47,472 bases of DNA from Candidatus Pacearchaeota archaeon CG1_02_39_14 (GCA_001872315.1 MNVZ01000025.1:1-47472), one strand, 5' to 3'; counted from the stretch's first letter, positions 9,107-18,894 are shown. The notes: generated from the letters alone by a model not told the origin. Program-made: numbers and translations.

Positions 9107-9738
9107 ATTTTTACTCCCAATTTTTTCAATTCCCTGAAAGTCTGCTTATTATTCCTGAACAAAACAGTTTTCATTCCTAATTTCTTCGCAGGAATAATAT
9201 TCCAATCTCTGTTATCTATAAAAACAGCTTCTTCGGGCTTCATTTTTAATCTCTTTAAAGTAAGCTTGTATATCTTTGGGTTCGGCTTCCTCATTCCGAC
9301 ATCGCATGAAACAACAACGACATTGAATCTCCTTGCATCCTCTTTCTTGATTAAAGCTCTTTTAGACGCGTGCCACTGGTCTGATAGGATAGCAATTTTA
9401 TATTTCCGCTTTAATTTGAAAGCAAAATCAAAAAGCTCATTATTCCTCTTAAAATTATTCTCATAAGTTCCGATAAGAACATCCTGCAGGCTTCTTATTC
9501 CGGAGTTAATATTTCTGGCAATTGTCCTGAAAACAGTATTCTCTTTAATTGTCCCTTCAATTGATTTGGCATAAACGCTGTCAATCGCGTCAAACCAAGT
9601 ATCCAAATCCAAATCAAAAAATCTTGCTATAGATTCATGGATTCCCCTGTGGAGGTCATCCTTGCTTCTGCCCTCCTCCAGCTGCAAAACTCCCCCGATG
9701 TCAAAGATTACTGCCTTTATCTTATTTTTTTCTTTCAT
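9103..9738 (-). CDS. HAD-superfamily hydrolase
   Basis: VIFDIGGVLQLEEG, AILSDQWHASKRALI, CDVGMRKPNPKIY, VFIDNRDWNI; ATG at 9738 gives an ATGA overlap with the upstream Nudix gene (ORF track begins at 9753). Confidence 0.88.
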   Translation of the reverse strand: MKEKNKIKAVIFDIGGVLQLEEGRSKDDLHRGIHESIARFFDLDLDTWFDAIDSVYAKSIEGTIKENTVFRTIARNINSGIRSLQDVLIGTYENNFKRNNELFDFAFKLKRKYKIAILSDQWHASKRALIKKEDARRFNVVVVSCDVGMRKPNPKIYKLTLKRLKMKPEEAVFIDNRDWNIIPAKKLGMKTVLFRNNKQTFRELKKLGVKI

Positions 9739-10169
9739 TTTTTCATCTTCCAATACTTATCAAGCATTTGACTATGGGTGAAAGCCATATTCATCTTCTC
9801 AATCTCCTTCCTTGTAAACCACCTACTTTCTTTAACTTCCCAGCTTTTTTTTGCCTTTCCCTTAACAGACAGCTTGTAAATAAAAACAATTGCATGCAGA
9901 TTCAGTCTTCTGTCAAACTCCTCATGAACAAATAATAGTCTTGCACTCCTGGCATCAAGTCCTGTCTCCTCTTTCAATTCCCTCTTCATGGCATCTTCAG
10001 CCCTTTCCCATTTATCAACATGCCCTCCAGGCAGGCACCACTTCCCGCCCTCAACAAGCGCTCTGTTCCTCTTGGTCAAAAATATTTTTCCCTTATCCTC
10101 TATAATGCCTGCAACTGCCACTTCAACCCTCATAAAATTCATCAAAAAGGCAATTATTTTATCTTTCAT
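9735..10169 (-). CDS. Nudix hydrolase
   Basis: Nudix box GGHVDKWERAEDAMKRELKEETGL. Confidence 0.92.
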   Translation of the reverse strand: MKDKIIAFLMNFMRVEVAVAGIIEDKGKIFLTKRNRALVEGGKWCLPGGHVDKWERAEDAMKRELKEETGLDARSARLLFVHEEFDRRLNLHAIVFIYKLSVKGKAKKSWEVKESRWFTRKEIEKMNMAFTHSQMLDKYWKMKK

Positions 10170-11100
10170 TTTTTCTCCATAGCTCCCAGTAGACTTTGGT
10201 TTTTTTAATTGTTCTTAATAAAGTAGGATATCTTAGTTCTGGTTTCTTCTTCATGCCAAAATAGGACCACCAAAACATATTGCAGTTCTTCAATATTGCT
10301 GCAGCCAAAATATTTTTTTCTTCAGCTTTTGATAGCCGACCATATTTCCTGTAAAATTTTAAAAATTGATTAAATTTTGGCTTATCAGGTCTGATAATTT
10401 TAAGCAAATCGTTGACTTTAGGCTCATATCTGACATTTTCAAAATCCAATATCCCCGAAATTTCATCTCCTATAAAAACTACATTTCCCTTGTTAAAATC
10501 TGAATGAGTGATTAATAATCCTTTATTCAAATCTAAGTTCAAAACTCTGTTAAGCAACTCTTCAAAAAACCCAACATTCGACAGAGCAAGATTGTCCAGC
10601 TTTGACTTAGGGATGATATTTTTAATTTTAGCATATTTCTTCCTTATCCAGCCGTAATTATCAATTTTTTTAAATTCCTTAGGAATAACAAACTTAGAAA
10701 CAAATTTATGATAAACAGCTAAAGCCCTTGCTATACTTTCCCTCTTTTTTTCATTCAGTTTACTAATCTTTCTTCCTTTAATTCTTGGATAAACTTCATA
10801 TAAATTTCCTTTAATCAGGGAAATAAGGTTTCCATTTTTATTTTTAAGAAACATAGGAGTAGGATATGGAAATTTATGCTCATGAAGGTAATTAAGAATT
10901 AGAATCTCCAGCTTTTTCTGCCTGTTCCAGTACTTGTTGTTAAGCCGGTAACCAAGTTTTCTAACAATAAATTCTCCCTTATCAGTTTTGACCTTGAAAT
11001 TATAATTAATTATCCCGCTAGGGATAAGCTTAAACTCTTTAACTTTCCCAACTTCATAAGCATCGCATACTTCCTGAACATCTTTCTTAGTCAGCTTCAT
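10159..11100 (-). CDS. Aminoglycoside phosphotransferase/homoserine kinase-like kinase
   Basis: GEFIVRKLGY, LLITHSDFNKGNVVF (catalytic loop), ISGILDFENVRYEPKVNDL (metal-binding D). Confidence 0.85.
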   Translation of the reverse strand: MKLTKKDVQEVCDAYEVGKVKEFKLIPSGIINYNFKVKTDKGEFIVRKLGYRLNNKYWNRQKKLEILILNYLHEHKFPYPTPMFLKNKNGNLISLIKGNLYEVYPRIKGRKISKLNEKKRESIARALAVYHKFVSKFVIPKEFKKIDNYGWIRKKYAKIKNIIPKSKLDNLALSNVGFFEELLNRVLNLDLNKGLLITHSDFNKGNVVFIGDEISGILDFENVRYEPKVNDLLKIIRPDKPKFNQFLKFYRKYGRLSKAEEKNILAAAILKNCNMFWWSYFGMKKKPELRYPTLLRTIKKTKVYWELWRKNER

Positions 11101-11108
11101 CTCTCTTT

Positions 11109-12080
11109 CTACTTTATCTCCTCCTTCAATCTAAATCTCGCGACAAAAAACCCTTCTGAATCATTGTCATGCGGATAAATCCTGCAAACTTTTTTAACAT
11201 TCTTGTCAAACATCTCCCCTTCCCACTCTTGCAAACCAGACCTGCACTTCAAAGGCAATGTGATTTTCTCGACTTCAACAGGAAAGTTCTTCAAGGCAAA
11301 ATCAACAACTTCTTCATTCTCTTCAGGCGCGTGTGTACAGGTGCTGTATACCAAAACCCCTCCCTTTCTAAGGCACTTCATCGCGCTTGCAAGCATTTTT
11401 TTCTGAAGTCTCCCAAGCTTCTTTACAACTTTTGGGTTCCACATTAAAAATGTTTTCGGGCTGCTCCTTAAAGTTCCTTCCCCGGAACATGGGGCATCTA
11501 AAAGTATCTTATCAAATTTAAAATCCGTCTTCATAAGCCTCTCGCATAGAACAACTGCATCATTTCTTGTTACAACACAATTGCTCACCCCCATCCTCTC
11601 AAGGTTAGCAGAGAGTATCATTATCCTGTCAAGGGCAACATCATTTGCGATTATAGTTCCCTCATTGTTCATCATTGCGGCAATCTGCGTTGTCTTTGAG
11701 CCAGGAGAGGCGCACAGGTCAAGAACAAAATCTCCTGGTTTCACATCCAGAGCAATAGCGCTCATCATGGAAGATATTTCCTGCACGTAATAATATCCAA
11801 GCAGATGCTCGACAGCATTCCCCAAATCCCCCGGATTCAGGCCTGACTCAATAACCATAATCTCTTTATGATTCTCAAACGGCTGGCTGACTTTCCATCT
11901 CTTATTCAGTCTCTTAATCAGTTTATCAGAGCTTATTTTAAGTGTGTTGCACCTTATGAAATTCCTCGGACCGGTATGGACAATTTTCTCAAATGAATCA
12001 AAGTCATCAGCATCTTTGAGCAGTTTTCTCATACGCTCCTCAAACAAAGGCTTTATCTGGTACTTCCAGTCTTTTGGCAT
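11109..12080 (-). CDS. NOL1/NOP2/Sun family RNA cytosine-5 methyltransferase
   Basis: VLDLCASPGSKTTQIAAMM, DKILLDAPCSGEGTLRSSP, LVYSTCTHAPEENEEVV. Confidence 0.95.
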   Translation of the reverse strand: MPKDWKYQIKPLFEERMRKLLKDADDFDSFEKIVHTGPRNFIRCNTLKISSDKLIKRLNKRWKVSQPFENHKEIMVIESGLNPGDLGNAVEHLLGYYYVQEISSMMSAIALDVKPGDFVLDLCASPGSKTTQIAAMMNNEGTIIANDVALDRIMILSANLERMGVSNCVVTRNDAVVLCERLMKTDFKFDKILLDAPCSGEGTLRSSPKTFLMWNPKVVKKLGRLQKKMLASAMKCLRKGGVLVYSTCTHAPEENEEVVDFALKNFPVEVEKITLPLKCRSGLQEWEGEMFDKNVKKVCRIYPHDNDSEGFFVARFRLKEEIK

Positions 12081-12103
12081 GCTAATATTAAGAAAAGAGG
12101 GTT

Positions 12104-12337
12104 TTAAGGTTGTTGATTAGCAGCATACTCTTCATCCTGGTACCTTCTGCACCCTTCCTCAAACTCTTGTCTCGGAGGCAGAGAAGGATCTAGAGTTGGA
12201 GTTATTTCAAAAATTCCTGCCAGCCTTTTAAAAAGTTCAGGATAATACCAGCACCTTTCATGCCCTTGCTTATCAGTCCACTCCTGAACAACAAGTCTCG
12301 CTTCATCGTATCTTCTCCTTGCCTCTGAATCATCCAT
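12104..12337 (-). CDS. Hypothetical protein
   Basis: ORF track gives 12104..12394; start at MDDSEARRR (12337) leaves room for the topA promoter (ctatatacttta, about 12350-12362). Confidence 0.5.
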   Translation of the reverse strand: MDDSEARRRYDEARLVVQEWTDKQGHERCWYYPELFKRLAGIFEITPTLDPSLPPRQEFEEGCRRYQDEEYAANQQP

Positions 12338-12415
12338 ATCCGACAAAAAGCTATATACTTTAAAAACCCTTATTCTATCACTAAAAACAGGCATTAAAAG
12401 TGCCCAATTTGAAAA

Positions 12416-14635
12416 ATGGTCCAGTCATATCCTCCTGTAAACGACGCAAAAATCACAGTTGAAAAGCCAGTAAGGGAAAAGCCAAAATTATCTGAACTGA
12501 CTAAAATAGAAAAGCCCGGAAGGCCTGTTTCTGCCTCTGAACATGAAGAACTTCCAAAAAAAAGAACAAGGAAAAAAAAGAAAGATTCAGAAGTGGAAGT
12601 AAGAATAACAAAGACAAAAAAAGATGCTGTATTAATAATAACAGAAAAGCCCCAGGCCGCTTTGAAAATAGCCTCCGCGCTTGCAGACAAAGCCCCAAGG
12701 AAATACTCCGAAAATCATGTCTCATTCTACGAGCTTGAAAAAGACGGAAAGAAAATAATTGTTGCATCAGCAGTTGGGCACATATTCAATCTGACTTATG
12801 TAAAAGGCCAGACCGGATGGCCTATATTCGAAATTGAATGGGTTCCATCTTACAGGCAAAAGCATTCAGCATACACAAAAAATTATTACACTCTCCTGAA
12901 AAAACTTTCAGCAAGGGCAAAAGAAATCATAATAGCAACTGACTACGACACAGAAGGGGAAGTTATAGGCTGGAATGTTCTCCGCTTTATCTGCAAGGAA
13001 GACGATGCGAAAAGAATGAAGTATTCTACTTTGACAAAGCCAGAATTAATAAAGTCATACGAGCACCCGCTTCCGCATCTTGACTGGGGGCAGGCGTATG
13101 CAGGAGAGACGAGGCACGTTGTTGACTGGCTGTATGGAATAAACCTTTCAAGAGCACTGATGTCTGCAATTAAAACAACAGGAAGCTTCAAGATTCTTTC
13201 AATAGGAAGGGTTCAGGGCCCGGCATTAAAGACAATAGTAGACAGGGAAAGGGAAATAGCGGAATTCAAATCAGAGCCATACTGGCAGGTTTTTGCAATT
13301 GCGAATAACACAGAATTCAAGCATCCGAAAGATATTTTCAACAAAGATGAATTAAAAGAGTTTGAAGGAATAAGTGAAGCGGAAGCGGAAACCAAAATAA
13401 AAGAGGAATCTATTGAACCGCCCCATCCTTTTGACCTTACAAGTCTTCAAAGGGAATCATATAATCTTTACAAAATAAGCCCGTCAAAAACTCTTCAGAT
13501 AGCGCAGGCGCTTTATCTTGATGGAATCATTTCTTACCCCAGGACTTCATCTCAGAAAATTCCGCAGGAGATAGAGCCAAAAAAAATTCTCAAGAAACTC
13601 GCTGAAAAATTTCCCCAGGCAAAATATGCAACCCGTGATAAGCCTGTTGAAGGAAGCAAGTCTGACCCTGCCCATCCCTCAATTTATCCGACAGGAGAAT
13701 TTAAAGCCCTTCAGGATGAAGAAAAAAAGCTCTATGAATTGATTGTAAAAAGATTTATTTCGTGTTTCTGCCAGAATGCAATAACTGATAATAAAAGAAT
13801 AAAGCTCACAGCAGATAACGGAAAAATTTTCACTGCATCTGCACTTGTGATAAAAGAAAAAGGTTGGCTGAACGTCTATCCAAAGATAATGAATGAGTCA
13901 AATCTTCCGGACATGTCGGGAAAAATAAGTATAGAAAAAATAAGGTTTGACAGCAAGATGACACAGCCCCCAAAAAGGTACACTCCTGCCTCCCTCGTTT
14001 CAATACTTGAAAAAAAGAATCTTGGAACAAAAGCAACAAGATCAATGATAATAGATACTCTTTTTGACAGGGGATATTTAGACGGAAAGAGCATACAGGC
14101 AACACCCTTAGGATTGAAATTGATAGAGACCCTCGAAAAACACTCTCCCATAATTATAGATGAAAATCTTACAAAAGAGCTTGAGGAAAAAATGCAGGAT
14201 ATCCAGGAATCAAAATCAGGTTTCAAAGAAAAATACCAGGACATTGTAAAAAATGTAGAAAGGCTTATAGGTGACATCTCTAAAGAATTCAAAGCAAGCG
14301 AATCAAAGATAGGCAGGGATTTGCTGGATGGGACGCAGGAATCAAGAGCTATAGAAAGAGAAAACAACACCCTGATGCCCTGCCCTGTCTGCAAGAAAGG
14401 CCACTTGGCTATAAAATATTCAAAGAAAAACAAAAGGCAGTTTGTGGCTTGCGACCAATATCCAAATTGCACCGCAACTTACTCCCTTCCTCCTGGAGGG
14501 TTCGTTAAAAAAACGGAAAAAGTTAGCGAAGACGGCCTCCCAATTCTCATATCCCTGAAAAAAGGAAAAAAACCATGGGAATTTCCCTTCGACCCTAACT
14601 GGAAAGACAAGCAAAATAAAGACAGAGAAAATTAA
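12416..14635 (+). CDS. topA: DNA topoisomerase IA with C-terminal zinc finger
   Basis: VLIITEKPQAALKIA, ATDYDTEGEVIGW, GRVQGPALK, DGIISYPRTSSQ, zinc finger CPVCKKGHL...FVACDQYPNC. Confidence 0.95.
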   Translation: MVQSYPPVNDAKITVEKPVREKPKLSELTKIEKPGRPVSASEHEELPKKRTRKKKKDSEVEVRITKTKKDAVLIITEKPQAALKIASALADKAPRKYSENHVSFYELEKDGKKIIVASAVGHIFNLTYVKGQTGWPIFEIEWVPSYRQKHSAYTKNYYTLLKKLSARAKEIIIATDYDTEGEVIGWNVLRFICKEDDAKRMKYSTLTKPELIKSYEHPLPHLDWGQAYAGETRHVVDWLYGINLSRALMSAIKTTGSFKILSIGRVQGPALKTIVDREREIAEFKSEPYWQVFAIANNTEFKHPKDIFNKDELKEFEGISEAEAETKIKEESIEPPHPFDLTSLQRESYNLYKISPSKTLQIAQALYLDGIISYPRTSSQKIPQEIEPKKILKKLAEKFPQAKYATRDKPVEGSKSDPAHPSIYPTGEFKALQDEEKKLYELIVKRFISCFCQNAITDNKRIKLTADNGKIFTASALVIKEKGWLNVYPKIMNESNLPDMSGKISIEKIRFDSKMTQPPKRYTPASLVSILEKKNLGTKATRSMIIDTLFDRGYLDGKSIQATPLGLKLIETLEKHSPIIIDENLTKELEEKMQDIQESKSGFKEKYQDIVKNVERLIGDISKEFKASESKIGRDLLDGTQESRAIERENNTLMPCPVCKKGHLAIKYSKKNKRQFVACDQYPNCTATYSLPPGGFVKKTEKVSEDGLPILISLKKGKKPWEFPFDPNWKDKQNKDREN

Positions 14636-14934
14636 GCGGCAACATCAAGGCTCTTGCCTGAATATGCTCCTATTGAATAACCTCTTCCTAAAGAATCATA
14701 TAATGTTGTGCTCTCTTCACTGACAGGATGCTCCGTATAGATAGCTTTCCTTGTCTCCGCAACTGCCTCCTGCGCAAGTCTTAGCAATCCTGAATTCTCA
14801 CTTCTATCCCTGTTATCTGCTGAAGCCCCGTATGTTGGCTCAATTCTATGAATCAAGGGATAGTGATCGCCGGCACTCTGTACTTTTCCAAACTCAACTC
14901 CTCCCCTCAAAACATAATTAGCGCCAACTTCCAT
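14632..14934 (-). CDS. Hypothetical protein
   Basis: 100-aa ORF abutting rpl15e, same strand. Confidence 0.5.
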   Translation of the reverse strand: MEVGANYVLRGGVEFGKVQSAGDHYPLIHRIEPTYGASADNRDRSENSGLLRLAQEAVAETRKAIYTEHPVSEESTTLYDSLGRGYSIGAYSGKSLDVAA

Positions 14935-14935
14935 C

Positions 14936-15517
14936 TTACTTACCCTGCCTGTTCCAGGCTCTCAATGAAGGCCTTACTTTTCTCTTAGGGCTTCTTCCCT
15001 TCTTGCCTTTCATTCCTCTTGATTTTTTAGCTGCTGAAGTCAATCCTCTTTCAACTCTTTTGCTGTTGTTCCCATTTGAAATCCATCCAAGAGTCCTGTC
15101 GTTCTTTATTTCAGGCCTTCCCGGGTCTATCATTATAACTTCATAAAAATAATTCATTCCATCCTGTCCTATCCAATACGAGTTTAACACTTCCATGTTC
15201 TTGAACTTCCTTGCCGCCCTGATTTCTGCGACCCACTGATAGCTCATTTTCAGCACCTTTCTGTTTGTCTGCTTTCCGGTTTTCCTTCCCTTAACCTTGG
15301 TCATCTCTCTCTTTCTTCCACCTCGGCCAATCTTGACTCTGACAACTATAAATCCTTTTTTTGCCTTGTATCCCAAAGCCCTTGCCCTATCCAGCCTTAA
15401 CGGCCTGTCAACGACCTCTAAAGAATTTCCTCTACGCCACTCTATAAGTCTCGACTTTGTTTCAATACCTGGCTTTCTCCACGCCTGCCTCAAATAGTGA
15501 GATAATCCATTAACCAT
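14936..15517 (-). CDS. rpl15e: 50S ribosomal protein L15e
   Basis: LRQAWRKPGIETKSRLIEWRRGNSLEVVDRPLRLDRARALGYKAKKGFIVVRVKIGRGGRKR; VLNSYWIGQDGMNYFYEVIMIDP. Confidence 0.95.
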   Translation of the reverse strand: MVNGLSHYLRQAWRKPGIETKSRLIEWRRGNSLEVVDRPLRLDRARALGYKAKKGFIVVRVKIGRGGRKREMTKVKGRKTGKQTNRKVLKMSYQWVAEIRAARKFKNMEVLNSYWIGQDGMNYFYEVIMIDPGRPEIKNDRTLGWISNGNNSKRVERGLTSAAKKSRGMKGKKGRSPKRKVRPSLRAWNRQGK

Positions 15518-15554
15518 GCTCTCATTTCATAAAACAGCTTTTTAAAGCTTGCTG

Positions 15555-15947
15555 TTAGCTGTTAAGAAAAACTTCCCCGTTCTCTTTCCTGATAGAATTG
15601 CTTCCTTTCAAGGGCTGCCCCGAAACATCAGCAACAGGGTAGGCGGTAGCATGCTCCCCATCAAGTGTCCTGACGTAAACTGCTCCGGCAATTATACTTA
15701 TTTCATAATCGCTGTTCAGAATCTTTTCAGGAAGCTCAAAATTCCTTGAATATCCCTCCGAAGACCTGTGAGCAAGGTCTATTTCTGCCTGAACGTTCAA
15801 AGCAGTGTCTTTTACCAAAACGTCTCTTTTCTCATTTGTTTTATCAGCAGTATTTATCTGGATTGCAAATGCAAAAGCCATAAAGAAAAAAAGAACCGCC
15901 CCTACGAGAATTATGAACTCCACTGAAGATTGTCCCTTATTCCTCAT
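15555..15947 (-). CDS. Pilin-like protein with class III signal peptide
   Basis: N-terminus MRNKG|QSSVEFIILVGAVLFFFMAFAFAI. Confidence 0.85.
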   Translation of the reverse strand: MRNKGQSSVEFIILVGAVLFFFMAFAFAIQINTADKTNEKRDVLVKDTALNVQAEIDLAHRSSEGYSRNFELPEKILNSDYEISIIAGAVYVRTLDGEHATAYPVADVSGQPLKGSNSIRKENGEVFLNS

Positions 15948-16347
15948 TTACAGAAACTCCATTATCAAGAGCAATTATCTGAATTCTTTTTACTCCCTCA
16001 TTCTCGCTAAGGTCTCCGGATATGGGCACATTGCTCTTGTATGCACTCTTAGCCACTCCGTTAGCAGTTGAGATGCTCACAACAATCTGGTCCTCAATTA
16101 TTTCAACACTCTGCACACCTGCCGGAAGATACGCAGTGATTGTAACTCTTGATGGCTCTCCAGAATAAAAGACGCTCTCTGCCCCTGATACAATCTTTTC
16201 TGCATAGTTCTCAAGCTGGTAAAATTTGATGCTGTCTCTCAATTGAGCAGAATAATAAACTGCAACACCAAGCACCCCGATTACAAGAAAAGTTACAAAC
16301 CCCACAACAACAAGATACTCGACACTAATTTGCCCTTTTTTAATCAT
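15937..16347 (-). CDS. Pilin-like protein with class III signal peptide
   Basis: N-terminus MIKKG|QISVEYLVVVGFVTFLVIGVLGVAV; overlaps the next pilin gene. Confidence 0.87.
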   Translation of the reverse strand: MIKKGQISVEYLVVVGFVTFLVIGVLGVAVYYSAQLRDSIKFYQLENYAEKIVSGAESVFYSGEPSRVTITAYLPAGVQSVEIIEDQIVVSISTANGVAKSAYKSNVPISGDLSENEGVKRIQIIALDNGVSVNEE

Positions 16348-16365
16348 TTTCAGTTTTTCCTAAGA

Positions 16366-16385
16366 AGGTTTATAAAACAAAACCT
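16366..16385. promoter_or_regulatory. TATA element of the minus-strand pilin pair inside an inverted repeat AGGTTT-8-AAACCT (possible operator)
   Basis: aggtttataaaacaaaacct read directly; lies in the 81-bp divergent gap between 16347 and 16429. Confidence 0.45.
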
Positions 16386-16428
16386 CCATATTAAAATAAA
16401 CAGCTTCATATTTAAAATCTCTCAAAAA

Positions 16429-16962
16429 ATGGAAAAAAGAGGAGCAGGAAAAATACTGACAGTTCTGATTTCTGCAGTTCTGATAATCATAGCATTGCAT
16501 CTGATGGCCCACTTCACAGTTTATGGAACGAGAATCCCGACACTCGGGGAAAAGGGAGTCTCTGGGCTTGCAATCGGCCCACTGGGGATAGACGAAAGCG
16601 AATTTCAGGACATAAAAGGAAACACCCAAAAAGAAACCTTTTCAAAATACCTTATAGTTGGGGAATGGCTCTTCCTGATAGTCCTTGTCCTTTTCACTTT
16701 TGTCAAGGATAGAGTCAGCATGACAAGAGAGGTGATAGACCTGAATATAAAAGAGAGATACAAGAATCCAGGGAACAAGACAGACCTGGACATATTGTAC
16801 GAAATTCTCAAGGAAAAGAAGACCTTAAGGGTTTCAACAATCTCAAAGATGTTCAACATAGACAAGCGCCTTGTAATGGACTGGATAAACACTCTGGAAT
16901 CAGGAGATCTTGCCTCAATAAATTACCCAAGATTCGGAGAGCCTGAAGTAAGAATAAATTAA
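16429..16962 (+). CDS. Membrane-anchored winged-helix protein
   Basis: ATG at 16429 (track start 16243 overlaps the divergent pilin); TMs TVLISAVLIIIALHL and YLIVGEWLFLIVLVLFTFV; C-terminal LYEILKEKKTLRVSTISKMFNIDKRLVMDWINTLESGDLASI. Confidence 0.75.
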   Translation: MEKRGAGKILTVLISAVLIIIALHLMAHFTVYGTRIPTLGEKGVSGLAIGPLGIDESEFQDIKGNTQKETFSKYLIVGEWLFLIVLVLFTFVKDRVSMTREVIDLNIKERYKNPGNKTDLDILYEILKEKKTLRVSTISKMFNIDKRLVMDWINTLESGDLASINYPRFGEPEVRIN

Positions 16963-16972
16963 GAGATAACAA

Positions 16973-18892
16973 ATGCCAAAAAAGAAAATCAAACACGTAA
17001 AAAAGAGTGGAAAGAAAGCCCATAAGAATCCTGCAAAAATTGAAATCAGGAAAAGTTCAGCACATATGCCGGACTACGAGCTCAAAAGACAGGACATAAT
17101 GGAGAGGCTTCAAAGGCTGGATCCTTCATTTGTACCTAAAGAACCTCCAATGCCTTTTAAAAAAGAAAACAAAGACGAGCAGGAAGAGACCGAAGGGCAG
17201 AAAGAGACTGAAGAGAAAAAAGGAACTGAAGAGCAAGAAGAAAAAGAAATTCAAAAAGATAAGAAAAAAATTGAAATAGGACTTCCAAAACTTCCAAAAA
17301 AAACAGTTTTAGAAAAAGCCCCTGATAAATACGAGAATTCTGATGAGAGCCCTGCATTAAGAGCAGAAGAAGTGATTCCGATTAAAACCCAGGACCTTGA
17401 AGAGAAGAACGCAAAGCTGATAGAAAAATATGGCATAGAAGTTGACAAGGCTGCGGTAAGCGTGGAAATAAAGCAAACAGAAAGGGGCGTCAAATATTAT
17501 CTGCATGTGCCGAAGATAGACATAGCAACAACCTCGCTTCTGAACGAAATAAGAAATGAGCTTATCTCAATAACAACTATCAGCATGAAGGAACTGACAG
17601 ACCCTAACTCCCTTAATACAATAAAGAAAAGATTTATGAATGACGCGCAAAAAATACTTCGGGAGAATCTCCCAAACCTCCAGCAGAAATCGGAAGACTT
17701 TCTTATAGGAAAGCTTATTCAGGATATGCTTGGACTGGGAAGTATAGAATTTCTCATAAATGACCCCAATCTTGAAGAGATAGTTATAACATCCTCAACA
17801 GAGCCAATAAGGGTTTTCAGTAAGAAATACGGATGGGTTTCAACAAACCTGATAATAGAAAAAGAAGAGGAGATAGTCAATTACGCAAACATCATAGCAA
17901 GAAGGGTAGGAAGGCAGATAAACGTCCTTAATCCTCTACTCGACGCACATTTAGTCACAGGAGACAGAATAAATGCGGTCCTCTATCCTATTAACACAAA
18001 AGGAAATACCATAACAGTCAGGAAATTTGCCCGTGACCCTTTCACTATAATCGACCTGATAAAAAGCAAAACATGTGACCTTGACATCGCTGCACTTCTC
18101 TGGCTTGCAATAGAATATGAAATGAACATCCTTATTTCCGGTGGAACTGCCTCAGGAAAGACTGTTTTTCTAAACGCCTGCATGCCGTTTATCCCTCCAA
18201 ATCAAAGGATTATCAGCATAGAAGATACGAGAGAGCTTATGCTTCCTCAATTTCTTTACTGGACGCCGCTTGTTACAAGAACACCAAATGCTGAAGGAAA
18301 GGGAGAAGTCAGCATGCTTCACCTACTTATAAATTCATTAAGAATGCGTCCGGACAGAATAGTTTTGGGAGAGATGAGAAAGTATGAAGAAGCAATGGTT
18401 TTATTCGAGGCAATGCACACCGGGCACTCTGTATATGCAACAGTCCACGCAGATTCTGCAGCAGAAACAGTTTCGAGACTTACAAACCCTCCATTAAATG
18501 TTCCCCCAAATCTTCTTCGTTCAGTAAACCTTAATGTCATAATGTTCAGGGACAGGAGAAAAGGAATCAGAAGAGTTCTTCAGGTTGCTGAATTTGAGGC
18601 CGGAAAAGATGACGCAAAAGCAAACATCCTTTACAGGTGGTCTCCGGAAGAAGACAGAATAATAAAACATAGCGAAAGCTCAAGGTTTTTCGAAGAAGTG
18701 AGCAGGCATACCGGAATGTCCGAACAGGAAATGAACAAGGCACTTGAGGAGAAGAAAAATATTCTCTCCTGGCTGGTAAAAAATGAGATGAGAAGCCTTA
18801 AGGAAGTTGGCAAGGTAATGGACATCTATTACAAGAATAAGGAAACCCTAATGAAGATTATAAGTAAAAATGACAAGAAGAGCATCATTTAA
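16973..18892 (+). CDS. Type II/IV secretion (pilus assembly) ATPase, VirB11/PilT/FlaI family, with a charged N-terminal extension
   Basis: Walker A ILISGGTASGKTVFLN; ISIEDTRELMLPQ; RMRPDRIVLGEMRKYEEAMVLFEAMHTGHSVYATVHADSA. Confidence 0.96.
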   Translation: MPKKKIKHVKKSGKKAHKNPAKIEIRKSSAHMPDYELKRQDIMERLQRLDPSFVPKEPPMPFKKENKDEQEETEGQKETEEKKGTEEQEEKEIQKDKKKIEIGLPKLPKKTVLEKAPDKYENSDESPALRAEEVIPIKTQDLEEKNAKLIEKYGIEVDKAAVSVEIKQTERGVKYYLHVPKIDIATTSLLNEIRNELISITTISMKELTDPNSLNTIKKRFMNDAQKILRENLPNLQQKSEDFLIGKLIQDMLGLGSIEFLINDPNLEEIVITSSTEPIRVFSKKYGWVSTNLIIEKEEEIVNYANIIARRVGRQINVLNPLLDAHLVTGDRINAVLYPINTKGNTITVRKFARDPFTIIDLIKSKTCDLDIAALLWLAIEYEMNILISGGTASGKTVFLNACMPFIPPNQRIISIEDTRELMLPQFLYWTPLVTRTPNAEGKGEVSMLHLLINSLRMRPDRIVLGEMRKYEEAMVLFEAMHTGHSVYATVHADSAAETVSRLTNPPLNVPPNLLRSVNLNVIMFRDRRKGIRRVLQVAEFEAGKDDAKANILYRWSPEEDRIIKHSESSRFFEEVSRHTGMSEQEMNKALEEKKNILSWLVKNEMRSLKEVGKVMDIYYKNKETLMKIISKNDKKSII

Positions 18893-18894
18893 AG

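Noticed and set aside
12394-14614. Minus-strand ORFs opposite topA (e.g. 12394..12690, 13876..14472, 14420..14614)
   Set aside because: Phe/Ser/Leu-rich antisense translations of a clear topoisomerase CDS
16243-16428. Upstream extension of the wHTH protein (track start 16243)
   Set aside because: It would overlap the divergent pilin coding region; ATG 16429 has a TATA-like element upstream and starts right at MEKRGAGK
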